Assembly: GCA_030633285.1 (NCBI GenBank) | Contig: DAOVTC010000089.1 | Span: forward strand, 1-5,671 | Source: Flavobacteriaceae bacterium | GTDB taxonomy: Bacteria > Bacteroidota > Bacteroidia > Flavobacteriales > Flavobacteriaceae | Direction of reading: 5' to 3' | Length of the DNA: 5,671 nucleotides | In this document: positions 1 through 5,671 of the stretch, in pieces | How the letters are laid out: each line of letters starts with the position of its first letter | Position numbering within the stretch: position 1 is the stretch's first letter | Program-made: the position numbers and the translations under genes | Notes under the pieces: generated by a model | The model's database searches: none | The model's input: the letters and a program-made list of their open reading frames with translations, nothing else | Told to the model about the DNA's origin: nothing

Positions 1-196
1 AATGGGTTTAATGCCATCTGCATCAGTAGGTGAGAAAAATTATTTGTATGAACCAATTCACGGGTCTTATCCGCAAGCAGCGGGAAAAGATATAGCAAAT
101 CCTTTAGCCACTATATTATCATCTGCTATGATGTTTGAAGATGCATTTGGTTTAAAAGAAGAAGCCAAAGCCATTAGAGACATTGTTAATAAATAA
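1..196 (+). CDS. leuB: 3-isopropylmalate dehydrogenase, C-terminal part, ending at a premature stop
   Basis: LeuB oxidises and decarboxylates 3-isopropylmalate with NAD+ in the cytoplasm, the third step of leucine synthesis. Only the last 64 codons before the stop are in the window; base 1 is the third base of a codon and the gene begins upstream. The fragment carries the family's nucleotide-binding signature: [10 protein letters not shown], then [19 protein letters not shown], then the helix [11 protein letters not shown]. The Y-P-Q-A-A-G wording is that of Bacteroidota LeuB as I recall it. The reading frame stops at TAA 194-196, but the same frame continues with the family's normal C-terminus to a TAG at 287-289, so the protein made here would lack about 30 residues. 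The TAA sits where homologues usually have a serine (N-K-S-L context), and one change from TCA would make it. Family assignment is very sure; whether the shortened enzyme works is unknown. Confidence 0.93.
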   Translation, partial: MGLMPSASVGEKNYLYEPIHGSYPQAAGKDIANPLATILSSAMMFEDAFGLKEEAKAIRDIVNK

Positions 197-289
197 CTTG
201 CAGAAAGTGTTGTAACTGAAGATTTAGCTGAAAATGAAAAAACATATAAAACTAGTGAAGTAGGAGATTGGCTAGTTAGAAATTTATAG
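197..289 (+). pseudogene. leuB: Orphaned C-terminal tail of leuB, in frame after the premature TAA
   Basis: These 30 codons plus TAG follow the TAA at 194-196 without any change of frame. They read LAESVVTEDLAENEKTY followed by KTSEVGDWLVRNL, which is the usual end of flavobacterial LeuB proteins (VVTEDLA... then TSEVGDWL). There is no start codon in this stretch and no reason to think it is translated separately. The sequence is still intact and uses ordinary codons, which fits a recent nonsense change, a sequencing error, or readthrough rather than an old decayed gene. The lost tail would form the last helical part of the large domain, judging from known LeuB structures. Confidence 0.85.
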
Positions 290-321
290 TTTAAAACTTA
301 ATTTAATTTTCATTAATTTTG
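290..321 (+). promoter_or_regulatory. Possible Bacteroidota-type promoter of the LRR lipoprotein gene
   Basis: TAATTTTG at 314-321 fits the Bacteroidota -7 consensus TAnnTTTG exactly. The matching upstream box is weak: TTTA at 290-293, 20 bases away, instead of TTTG. Transcription would start near 326-328 and give a leader of about 30 bases before the ATG at 357. Found by pattern only. Confidence 0.45.
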
Positions 322-356
322 AATCAGTTTATTATACCAAATAAACGCTTATAACT

Positions 357-944
357 ATGAAACAATTTTTACAATTTATATATATTATTTTTATTAGCAT
401 TTTTTTGGTAGCATGTAATGATAAAGAGGAAGATGACAGCTATTTATATACACTTATTCCTGATGAGAATTTTGAAAATGCTTTAATTTTTTATGGAATT
501 GATAGCGAAGAAGTTTTAGATGGTAGGGTTTTAACTTCTGACGCTGAAAAAGCAGAAAGATTAATATTTGCAGATAGAAATGGTTATTATATTGCAGATT
601 ACTTAACAGGAATAGATGCTTTTATAAACTTAAAAGAACTTATTATTATTGATTGTAAAGAAGAGATAATAGATCTCAGTAAGAATAATAAATTAGAATA
701 TTTAGATGTTTCAAGTAATAAATTTCTTCAAAAAATTATCTTAGGAGATAATAATAATTTAATTACATTCTATATAAACTCTAATCCACCTCTTTCAGAG
801 TTAAATGTTAGTAAAAACCTTAATATTTACACACTTGATACAAAGTTTTGCCCAAGCCTAACTTGTATTAAAATAATAGAAGGTCAAGCCATAGCTAATT
901 TTAGACATGATGCTAATCAATACTTATCTACAACTTGTAACTAG
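357..944 (+). CDS. Leucine-rich-repeat lipoprotein, probably surface-exposed
   Basis: The 195-residue protein starts with a lipoprotein signal peptide: MKQ, a hydrophobic run over residues 4-19, and the lipobox LVAC with the lipid cysteine at residue 20. The residues after it (N-D-K-E-E-D-D, 21-27) contain a K-E-E acidic patch like the lipoprotein export signal described in Bacteroidota, so an outer-surface location is likely. Residues 31-60 (YTLIPDENFENALI... VLDGRVLT) match the N-terminal cap typical of flavobacterial LRR proteins. About four degenerate repeats follow over residues 90-163 (LKELIIIDC, LEYLDVSSN, LITFYINSN, LSELNVSKN). The end, CPSLTCIKI plus a final C-N, matches the C-terminal cap common in this group, with Cys165, Cys170 and Cys194 there. 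Its role is unknown; binding of a protein or glycan is only a guess. It is short for the group, with few repeats. The ATG at 357 is chosen because the signal peptide begins there. Confidence 0.85.
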   Translation: MKQFLQFIYIIFISIFLVACNDKEEDDSYLYTLIPDENFENALIFYGIDSEEVLDGRVLTSDAEKAERLIFADRNGYYIADYLTGIDAFINLKELIIIDCKEEIIDLSKNNKLEYLDVSSNKFLQKIILGDNNNLITFYINSNPPLSELNVSKNLNIYTLDTKFCPSLTCIKIIEGQAIANFRHDANQYLSTTCN

Positions 945-961
945 TTATTAGATGTTATTCC

Positions 962-990
962 AAAGTGCTGAATTACAACACCTTAGTTTT
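962..990 (+). terminator. Weak candidate terminator after the LRR lipoprotein gene
   Basis: GTGCTG (965-970) and CAACAC (976-981) can pair around the loop AATTA with one C-A mismatch. The stem can be extended outward to 962-984 across a second mismatch, and TTTT follows at 987-990. The stem is short and imperfect, so this is only a possible terminator placed between two unrelated genes. Confidence 0.22.
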
Positions 991-1023
991 AAATATAAAA
1001 TTATTAAAAATTTCATCTTAAGT

Positions 1024-1057
1024 TTTGCTCTAAAACCTATGTATTTAAGTACTTTTG
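1024..1057 (+). promoter_or_regulatory. Bacteroidota-type promoter of the helicase gene
   Basis: TTTG at 1024-1027 and TACTTTTG at 1050-1057 match the two boxes of the Bacteroidota promoter (TTTG and TAnnTTTG), 22 bases apart, at the long end of the usual spacing. Transcription would begin near 1062-1065, leaving a leader of about 20 bases before the ATG at 1082. The in-frame TTG at 1055 lies inside the -7 box and would not be in this transcript, which helps decide the start of the gene. Confidence 0.6.
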
Positions 1058-1081
1058 CAAGATGATTTTTTAATAAATTCT

Positions 1082-2599
1082 ATGACTCTTTCAAATCTTG
1101 ACAAAGAAGAAAAAATAATTGGTAAAAAATTATACGACTACCAACACGGTGCAATTGATAAAATTTTTGACAGAATAAATATTTCTCCAGAAAGTTTTAA
1201 TTTATTATACCAATTACCAACAGGAGGTGGTAAAACTGTTATTTTTTCAGAAATAGCCAGAAGATATATTCAAAAAACCAATCATAAAGTATTAATTCTT
1301 ACACACCGTATTGAATTATGCAAGCAAACTTCAAATATGCTTACAGAATTTGAAGTTAAAAATAAAATTATCGATAGTAGTGTTAAAGAGATCACAAATG
1401 GTGATACAAATACCTGCTACGTAGCAATGGTTGAGACTTTAAACAACCGAATAAAAGAAAGTAAGGTAGAAATTAATGATATTGGGTTGGTAATTGTTGA
1501 TGAAGCACACTACAATTCTTTTCGTAAATTGTTCAAAAACTTTGAAAACTGTTTTATCTTAGGAGTTACAGCTACACCGTTAAGTTCAAATATAAATTTG
1601 CCTATGCGTGAAATTTATGATGATTTGATTGTAGGTGAAAAAATACCTTCTTTGATAGAAAAAGGATTTTTAGCTGAAGCAACAACTTATAGTTATAATG
1701 TTAATCTTACATCTTTAAAAGTAGGAATTAATGGAGATTATACTGTTAAATCTTCTGAAGAGTTGTACGCAAAAGATATTATGCACTCTAAATTACTTAA
1801 AGCTTATGAGCAAGAATCTTTAGGTAAAAAAACATTAATTTTTAACAATGGTATTAACACTTCACGGCAGGTGCACCAAATTTTTAAGCAAGCCGGTTAT
1901 AAAACAAATTATATTGATAATACCAACACAAAAGAAGAGCGTAAAGATATTTTAAATTGGTTTAAAAACACTCCAGATGCTGTTTTAACATCGGTAGGGA
2001 TTTTGACCACTGGTTTCGATGAGCCAAGTATTGAAACAATTATAATAAATAGAGCTACTAAATCACTAGCCTTATACTTTCAAATGATTGGTAGAGGTTC
2101 CAGAGTTAAAGATGATAAAACAACATTTTCAGTTTTAGATTTAGGAAATAATGTAAACAGGTTTGGATTGTGGACTTCTGATGTTGATTGGCATTTGATT
2201 TTTAAAAATCCTAGTTATTATTTAGACAATTTAGTAAGTGACGAAGATATCGAACGTAGATTTAAATACGTCATGCCTGAAGAGATAAGGGAGCAATTTA
2301 AAAAATCAAAAAATATTGAGTTTGATGTTAAAGAGGAGTACTCTAAAGCATCTAAAAACGGACTTAAATCAAAAGCAGTACTAGAAAAATCAATTACACA
2401 ACACGCAAAAATATGTGTAGAAAATAGTGAAGATGTTTTTGATGCTCACATTCTTTCTAGAGAACTTCATGATGATATTGAGTACAGAATTAAACAATAT
2501 TCCTATTGTATCTTAAAAAGCTCTAAAAACTATGTCAAATGGTTAGAAGAAGACTATAAGCGTCAGCTACGAGTGAAAATTAGCCTTGAATTTCATTAA
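1082..2599 (+). CDS. Superfamily 2 DEAH-box helicase, stand-alone
   Basis: This 505-residue protein is a predicted ATP-driven nucleic-acid helicase or translocase of superfamily 2, acting in the cytoplasm. Domain 1 shows LYDYQ (17-21), Walker A PTGGGKT (46-52), motif Ia LTHRIEL (73-79), DEAH (140-143) and motif III as GVTATP (161-166). Domain 2 shows TLIFNNG (251-257), TTGFDEP (309-315) and motif VI QMIGRGSR (334-341) with its arginine finger. All catalytic residues are present. Residues from about 365 to 505 form a charged extension that I cannot assign to a named domain; its words AKICVENSEDV and DDIEYRI look familiar from flavobacterial homologues of the same length. No nuclease, methylase or other partner lies next to it, so it is unlikely to be a restriction subunit. 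The frame is open upstream to a TTG at 1055, but that codon lies in the promoter, so ATG 1082 is preferred. The substrate (DNA or RNA) cannot be told. Confidence 0.92.
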   Translation: MTLSNLDKEEKIIGKKLYDYQHGAIDKIFDRINISPESFNLLYQLPTGGGKTVIFSEIARRYIQKTNHKVLILTHRIELCKQTSNMLTEFEVKNKIIDSSVKEITNGDTNTCYVAMVETLNNRIKESKVEINDIGLVIVDEAHYNSFRKLFKNFENCFILGVTATPLSSNINLPMREIYDDLIVGEKIPSLIEKGFLAEATTYSYNVNLTSLKVGINGDYTVKSSEELYAKDIMHSKLLKAYEQESLGKKTLIFNNGINTSRQVHQIFKQAGYKTNYIDNTNTKEERKDILNWFKNTPDAVLTSVGILTTGFDEPSIETIIINRATKSLALYFQMIGRGSRVKDDKTTFSVLDLGNNVNRFGLWTSDVDWHLIFKNPSYYLDNLVSDEDIERRFKYVMPEEIREQFKKSKNIEFDVKEEYSKASKNGLKSKAVLEKSITQHAKICVENSEDVFDAHILSRELHDDIEYRIKQYSYCILKSSKNYVKWLEEDYKRQLRVKISLEFH

Positions 2600-2627
2600 C
2601 TTATAAGAATTAATTATATAGTCATAC

Positions 2628-2643
2628 TTATTATCTATAATAA
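2628..2643 (+). terminator. Weak A/T-only hairpin after the helicase gene
   Basis: TTATTA (2628-2633) and TAATAA (2638-2643) are perfect inverted repeats around TCTA, 29 bases after the helicase stop codon. A short T run (2653-2657) follows about ten bases later. The stem has no G-C pair and is weak, so termination here is only a possibility. Confidence 0.2.
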
Positions 2644-2674
2644 TCTTCACACTTTTTGAAAAAATTATACCAAA

Positions 2675-2703
2675 TTTGATTTTCAATTAATTTTATATTT
2701 TTG
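2675..2703 (+). promoter_or_regulatory. Bacteroidota-type promoter of the metal-efflux unit
   Basis: TTTG at 2675-2678 and TATTTTTG at 2696-2703 match both boxes of the Bacteroidota promoter with a 17-base spacer, at the short end of the usual range. Transcription would start near 2707-2710, only a few bases before the ATG at 2713, so the mRNA of the small His-rich protein would have almost no leader. No TTTG occurs between 3106 and 3250, so this promoter probably also serves the pump gene. No operator for a metal sensor is recognisable around it. Confidence 0.6.
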
Positions 2704-2712
2704 TGAAATAGA

Positions 2713-3105
2713 ATGACTACTAAATTGTTATCCATATTCATTTCAAGTTTTATTCTTGTTCAAAGTTTTAATATCCATTTAAATGATATTTTTAAATTTG
2801 ATGAGTTAGTAGAACATGTCAAATTTCATGAGGATAAATATGGAGATGATATATTCATATTTTTATCTAAGCATTATGGTGAATTAAAAGAAAAACACAG
2901 TAAAAATCACCAAAAAGAAGATCATAAACTACCTTTTGATCATAATTGTAGTTTTGATTCATTAACTGTATATGTTTTGCATAAATTAAAGTTTACAATT
3001 GATGAATCTAAAGATATAATTTATCAAACTTCAAATTTCTTTTATCAAGAACTACATTCTTCATTTGAAAAACCTGATATTTTTCAACCACCCAAGCATA
3101 CATAA
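2713..3105 (+). CDS. Small exported His-rich protein preceding an RND metal pump
   Basis: The 130-residue protein starts with a hydrophobic export segment (residues 4-19, LLSIFISSFILVQSFN), with no lipobox cysteine; cleavage near residue 18-20 is possible, or it stays as an N-terminal anchor. The rest is charged and likely periplasmic. It holds 11 histidines, five of them between residues 54 and 77 (H54, H62, H66, H71, H77) followed by the only cysteine, C79, a plausible metal-binding patch. The C-terminus ends in FQPPKHT. I recall similar small proteins (YGD..., LSKHYGELK, FQPP at the end) beside CzcA/CusA pump genes in flavobacteria, but know no assigned function or family name. It lies 145 bases before the pump gene on the same strand and probably shares its mRNA, so a role as metal-binding chaperone or sensor for the pump is a reasonable inference, not a demonstrated one. 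Confidence 0.8.
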   Translation: MTTKLLSIFISSFILVQSFNIHLNDIFKFDELVEHVKFHEDKYGDDIFIFLSKHYGELKEKHSKNHQKEDHKLPFDHNCSFDSLTVYVLHKLKFTIDESKDIIYQTSNFFYQELHSSFEKPDIFQPPKHT

Positions 3106-3157
3106 TTCATTTTAGTAAAATTGTTCACAAAACTATTAGTGAACTTTAAAAATGAAT
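3105..3157 (+). promoter_or_regulatory. Long bulged hairpin between the His-rich gene and the pump gene
   Basis: Three nested paired blocks form one stem: ATTCATTTT (3105-3113) with AAAATGAAT (3149-3157), TAAA (3116-3119) with TTTA (3145-3148), and GTTCAC (3123-3128) with GTGAAC (3139-3144). The only interruptions are bulges of 2 and 3 bases on the left arm, and the loop is 10 bases. This is 19 base pairs beginning at the last base of the small gene's stop codon. No T run follows at once, so it is not a classic terminator; partial termination, mRNA end protection or RNase processing between the two genes are the options. Confidence 0.5.
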
Positions 3158-3162
3158 CTAAT

Positions 3163-3185
3163 AAATTCTTAATTTTAAAGAGTTT
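3163..3185 (+). repeat. Imperfect hairpin, first of two similar copies
   Basis: AAATTCTT (3163-3170) pairs with AAGAGTTT (3178-3185) with one G-U wobble, around the loop AATTTTA. The same arm sequence returns 43 bases later in the hairpin at 3206-3228. In such A/T-rich DNA this may be chance. Confidence 0.3.
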
Positions 3186-3205
3186 ATATAAATGATTCTT
3201 ATTTC

Positions 3206-3228
3206 AAATTCTTTCAAAAAAAGAATTT
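3206..3228 (+). repeat. Perfect 9-bp hairpin just before the pump start codon
   Basis: AAATTCTTT (3206-3214) and AAAGAATTT (3220-3228) are exact inverted repeats around the 5-base loop CAAAA, ending 22 bases before the ATG at 3251. As RNA it could affect translation initiation of the pump; as DNA it is a dyad of the kind that repressors bind. Neither use is shown. It is the second copy of the weaker hairpin at 3163-3185. Confidence 0.4.
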
Positions 3229-3250
3229 CATCTAAAATAATAAATGAATT

Positions 3251-5671
3251 ATGTTAACAAACATTATAAAATTTAGTTTAAAAAATAAACTCATCATATT
3301 TTTATTTACTGCTTTTATCATTGGATTTGGGATTTATTCTCTGACACAAATTCCAATTGGTGCTGTACCTGATGTTACCAATAACCAAGTACAAGTAATA
3401 ACTACTTCAAAAAATTTATCAACTCAAGATATTGAGCAGTTTATAACTTATCCTGTTGAAATTGAAATGGCTAATTTACCTGGAGTAATTGAAATTAGAT
3501 CGGTATCAAAATTCGGGTTATCAGTAGTGACCATTGTTTTTGAAGATAATATGGGTACTTATTTACCAAGGCAATTAATTTCTGAAAAAATTAAATCCGC
3601 AAGCGAAAAAATACCTGAAGGCTTCGGTACACCTGAAATGGGACCAATTACTACAGGGTTAGGTGAAATATACCAATATATACTCGATACAGAACCTGGA
3701 TATGAAGATAAGTATTCTGCAACAGATTTAAGAACAATTCAAGATTGGATTGTAAAACGACAACTTTCTGGTATTCCCGGAGTTGTTGAAGTGAATACTT
3801 GGGGCGGTTATCTAAAACAATACGAAGTTGCTATCAATACCGAAAAGTTAAAAGCAATGAATATTTCTGCTATTGATGTTTATACTGCTTTAGAAAAAAA
3901 TAATAGTATTGCTGGTGGTGGTTATATTGAAAAATTGAACAAAGCCTATTTTATAAGAGGTGAGGGTTTGGTTAAAAATTTAGATGATATCAAAAATATA
4001 CCGGTAAAGACTGTAAATGGTTTTTCGATATATATAAAAGATGTTGCTAAAGTTGGATTTGGAAGTGCTACACGTTTTGGAGCAATTACGGGTAATGGAC
4101 AGGGAGAGAAAGTTTTAGGGCAAGTAATGATGTTGAAAGACGGAAACTCCAAAAAAGTGATAGAAGCTGTTAAAGACCGTGTTGCATCTATTTCAAAATC
4201 ACTTCCAGAAGGAGTTTATATCAATCCTTTTTTAGAACGAAGTGAATTAATAGCAAAAACGACACATACCGTTGTAGAAAATCTGGTTTTAGGTAGTTTG
4301 ATCGTAATTTTTATTGTGGTTTTATTACTTGGAAATATGCGTTCAGGATTGGTTGTAGCATCAGTTATTCCCTTAACCTTACTTTTTGCATTATCCTTAA
4401 TGTATTTATTTGGTGTAGATGCCAATTTAATGAGTCTGGGAGCAATTGATTTTGGGATTATAATTGATGGATCAGTAATTATAGTCGAATATATTGCTTT
4501 TCAAATTACCTCGAATAGGCGTGAATTATTTAAACTCAATCCTATTGAAAAACAGGAAGCTATTGATGAAATAACCTATAAAAGCTCATCAAAAATGATG
4601 AATTCAGCCGTTTTTGGTCAACTTATCATATTAATCGTATTTATTCCTATCCTTTCTTTAACAGGTGTTGAAGGAAAAATGTTTAAACCAATGGCCTTAA
4701 CCTTTAGTTTCGCTTTGGTTGGTGCAATGATATTCGGATTGACATACGTACCTGTGATGTCATCCATTTTTTTAAGACCAACGAACACTTCTCCAAAAAA
4801 CATATCGGTTAGATTAATGAAATTTTTAAGTGATGCATATGAACCATCTATTCGCTGGGCTTTAAAAAGTAAAAAAATTATTTTAGGAATAGCCTCTTTT
4901 TTATTGGTGTTTTCAATTTATCTTTTTACAACTATGGGTGGTGAATTTGTTCCAACATTAGACGAAGGTGATTTTGTAATTCAACCTGTACTTAAAACGG
5001 GTACTTCATTGAGTAAAACCATTGAAATAACTACTAAAATTGAAAATATTTTACTAGATGAGTTTCCCGAAGTAGATCAGGTTGTGAGTAGGATAGGAGC
5101 AGCTGAAATACCAACAGATCCCATGTCAATGGAAGAAAGTGATGTGATCATTAAATTGAAACCAAAAAGTGAATGGGTTTCTGCTAAAACTAAAGATGAA
5201 CTTGCTGATAAATTTAAAGAAGCTCTAGCGATTATACCTGGTATGGAGGTTGAATTTACCCAACCAATTGAAATGCGTTTTAATGAGTTAATAACTGGTG
5301 TGAGAGCAGATATTGCAATTAAAATATTTGGTGAAGATTTAAATGTGTTGAGTAAAAAAGGAAATGAAATCAAAAAATTAATTGAAAATGTTGAAGGTGC
5401 TTCAGATATTTCAGTTGAAAAAATTGCTGGTTTACCACAAATGAGTATTGTATATGATCGAAAAAAAGTTGCTAGATATGGTTTGCATATTGAAGATATT
5501 AATAATATGATATCTATGGGCTTTTCAGGTGCTGTAATTGGTAGTGTTTTTGAAGGTGAGAAACGTTTTGACTTGGCTATTCGATTGGATGAGGATAATA
5601 GAACTGGTATTTCGAGTCTTGAAAATTTATATATTGATTCTCCAACAGGCATTAAAATACCTCTGCATGAA
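3251..5671 (+). CDS. CzcA/CusA-family heavy-metal efflux RND pump, N-terminal 807 residues
   Basis: This is the inner-membrane proton-driven pump of a tripartite metal exporter, working with a periplasmic adaptor and outer-membrane channel not seen here. The frame is unbroken from ATG 3251 to the window edge; complete CzcA-type pumps are about 1,040 residues, and some Bacteroidota versions are longer by fusion to an outer-membrane factor. Visible order: TM1 (about 12-32), porter segment with PIGAVPDVTNNQVQV (35-49), TM2-TM4 (about 343-415), TM5-TM6 (about 455-508), TM7 (about 542-561) and the second periplasmic half. TM4 reads DFGIIIDGSVIIVE with D400, D406 and E413, matching the proton-relay acids D402, D408 and E415 of CzcA. 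DEGD (571-574), TDPM (622-625) and MRFNELITGV (675-684) are CzcA-like. The three CusA copper-binding methionines are replaced by Q578, E629 and E679, pointing to divalent cations. The ATG is chosen because TM1 is correctly placed after it; an earlier ATG at 3244 is in another frame and stops quickly. Confidence 0.95.
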   Translation, partial: MLTNIIKFSLKNKLIIFLFTAFIIGFGIYSLTQIPIGAVPDVTNNQVQVITTSKNLSTQDIEQFITYPVEIEMANLPGVIEIRSVSKFGLSVVTIVFEDNMGTYLPRQLISEKIKSASEKIPEGFGTPEMGPITTGLGEIYQYILDTEPGYEDKYSATDLRTIQDWIVKRQLSGIPGVVEVNTWGGYLKQYEVAINTEKLKAMNISAIDVYTALEKNNSIAGGGYIEKLNKAYFIRGEGLVKNLDDIKNIPVKTVNGFSIYIKDVAKVGFGSATRFGAITGNGQGEKVLGQVMMLKDGNSKKVIEAVKDRVASISKSLPEGVYINPFLERSELIAKTTHTVVENLVLGSLIVIFIVVLLLGNMRSGLVVASVIPLTLLFALSLMYLFGVDANLMSLGAIDFGIIIDGSVIIVEYIAFQITSNRRELFKLNPIEKQEAIDEITYKSSSKMMNSAVFGQLIILIVFIPILSLTGVEGKMFKPMALTFSFALVGAMIFGLTYVPVMSSIFLRPTNTSPKNISVRLMKFLSDAYEPSIRWALKSKKIILGIASFLLVFSIYLFTTMGGEFVPTLDEGDFVIQPVLKTGTSLSKTIEITTKIENILLDEFPEVDQVVSRIGAAEIPTDPMSMEESDVIIKLKPKSEWVSAKTKDELADKFKEALAIIPGMEVEFTQPIEMRFNELITGVRADIAIKIFGEDLNVLSKKGNEIKKLIENVEGASDISVEKIAGLPQMSIVYDRKKVARYGLHIEDINNMISMGFSGAVIGSVFEGEKRFDLAIRLDEDNRTGISSLENLYIDSPTGIKIPLHE

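Noticed and set aside
331..342. ATTATACCAAAT occurs here and again at 2664-2675, both upstream of genes.
   Set aside because: In DNA this rich in A and T a few exact 12-base repeats are expected by chance in 5.7 kb, and ten of the bases also occur inside the helicase coding sequence (1204-1213). The positions relative to the promoter boxes differ.
1027..1036. On the minus strand these bases read GTTTTAGAGC, the start of many type II-A CRISPR repeats.
   Set aside because: Only 10 bases, a single copy, no spacer-repeat array and no cas gene nearby; it lies within the helicase promoter region and is best seen as coincidence.
1082..2599. The helicase as a restriction-modification or phage-defence component.
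   Set aside because: No methylase, specificity subunit, nuclease or other defence gene flanks it; neighbours are a lipoprotein and a metal-efflux unit, and the protein resembles a widespread flavobacterial stand-alone helicase.
3244..3276. An ATG at 3244, seven bases before the pump start.
   Set aside because: It reads only ten codons before a TAG and is out of frame with the pump; no sign that it is a leader peptide.
3946..5652. Four open frames on the minus strand (3946-4152, 4216-4425, 4618-4803, 5077-5652).
   Set aside because: All lie inside the pump gene in the same antisense phase, have low-complexity translations rich in S, T, I and P, and resemble no known protein. They are shadows of the RND coding sequence.

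Overview
The window looks like chromosomal DNA from a low-GC member of the Bacteroidota, most likely a flavobacterium. The evidence is the strongly A/T-rich sequence, the absence of Shine-Dalgarno motifs before starts, promoter boxes of the Bacteroidota type (TAnnTTTG), a leucine-rich-repeat lipoprotein of the flavobacterial kind, and proteins whose wording matches flavobacterial families. All genes are on the + strand.

Layout: (1) 1-289 is the 3' end of leuB (3-isopropylmalate dehydrogenase, leucine biosynthesis). An in-frame TAA at 194-196 cuts the gene about 30 codons early, and the lost tail is still readable in the same frame up to a TAG at 287-289. (2) 357-944 is a short lipoprotein with degenerate leucine-rich repeats and an acidic stretch after the lipid cysteine that suggests export to the cell surface. 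(3) 1082-2599 is a stand-alone superfamily 2 DEAH helicase with all core motifs and an unassigned C-terminal extension; its promoter sits just upstream and argues for the ATG at 1082. (4) 2713-3105 is a small exported histidine-rich protein. (5) 3251-5671 is the first 807 codons of a CzcA/CusA-type heavy-metal efflux RND pump, which runs off the window.

The last two genes probably form one metal-resistance unit. A good promoter precedes the small gene, no consensus promoter is visible before the pump gene, and the 145-base gap between them holds three hairpins that could tune expression of the pump relative to its small partner. In the pump, the positions of the CusA copper/silver methionines are occupied by Q, E and E, and the proton-relay acids of CzcA are present, so a divalent cation (Zn, Co, Cd or Ni) is the likelier substrate. 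The first three genes have no evident functional link to each other or to the metal unit.

I see no CRISPR array, insertion sequence, tRNA, rRNA or clear attachment site, and no convincing wholly new system. The points most worth a second look are the leuB nonsense codon, the His-rich partner of the pump, and the structured gap between them.
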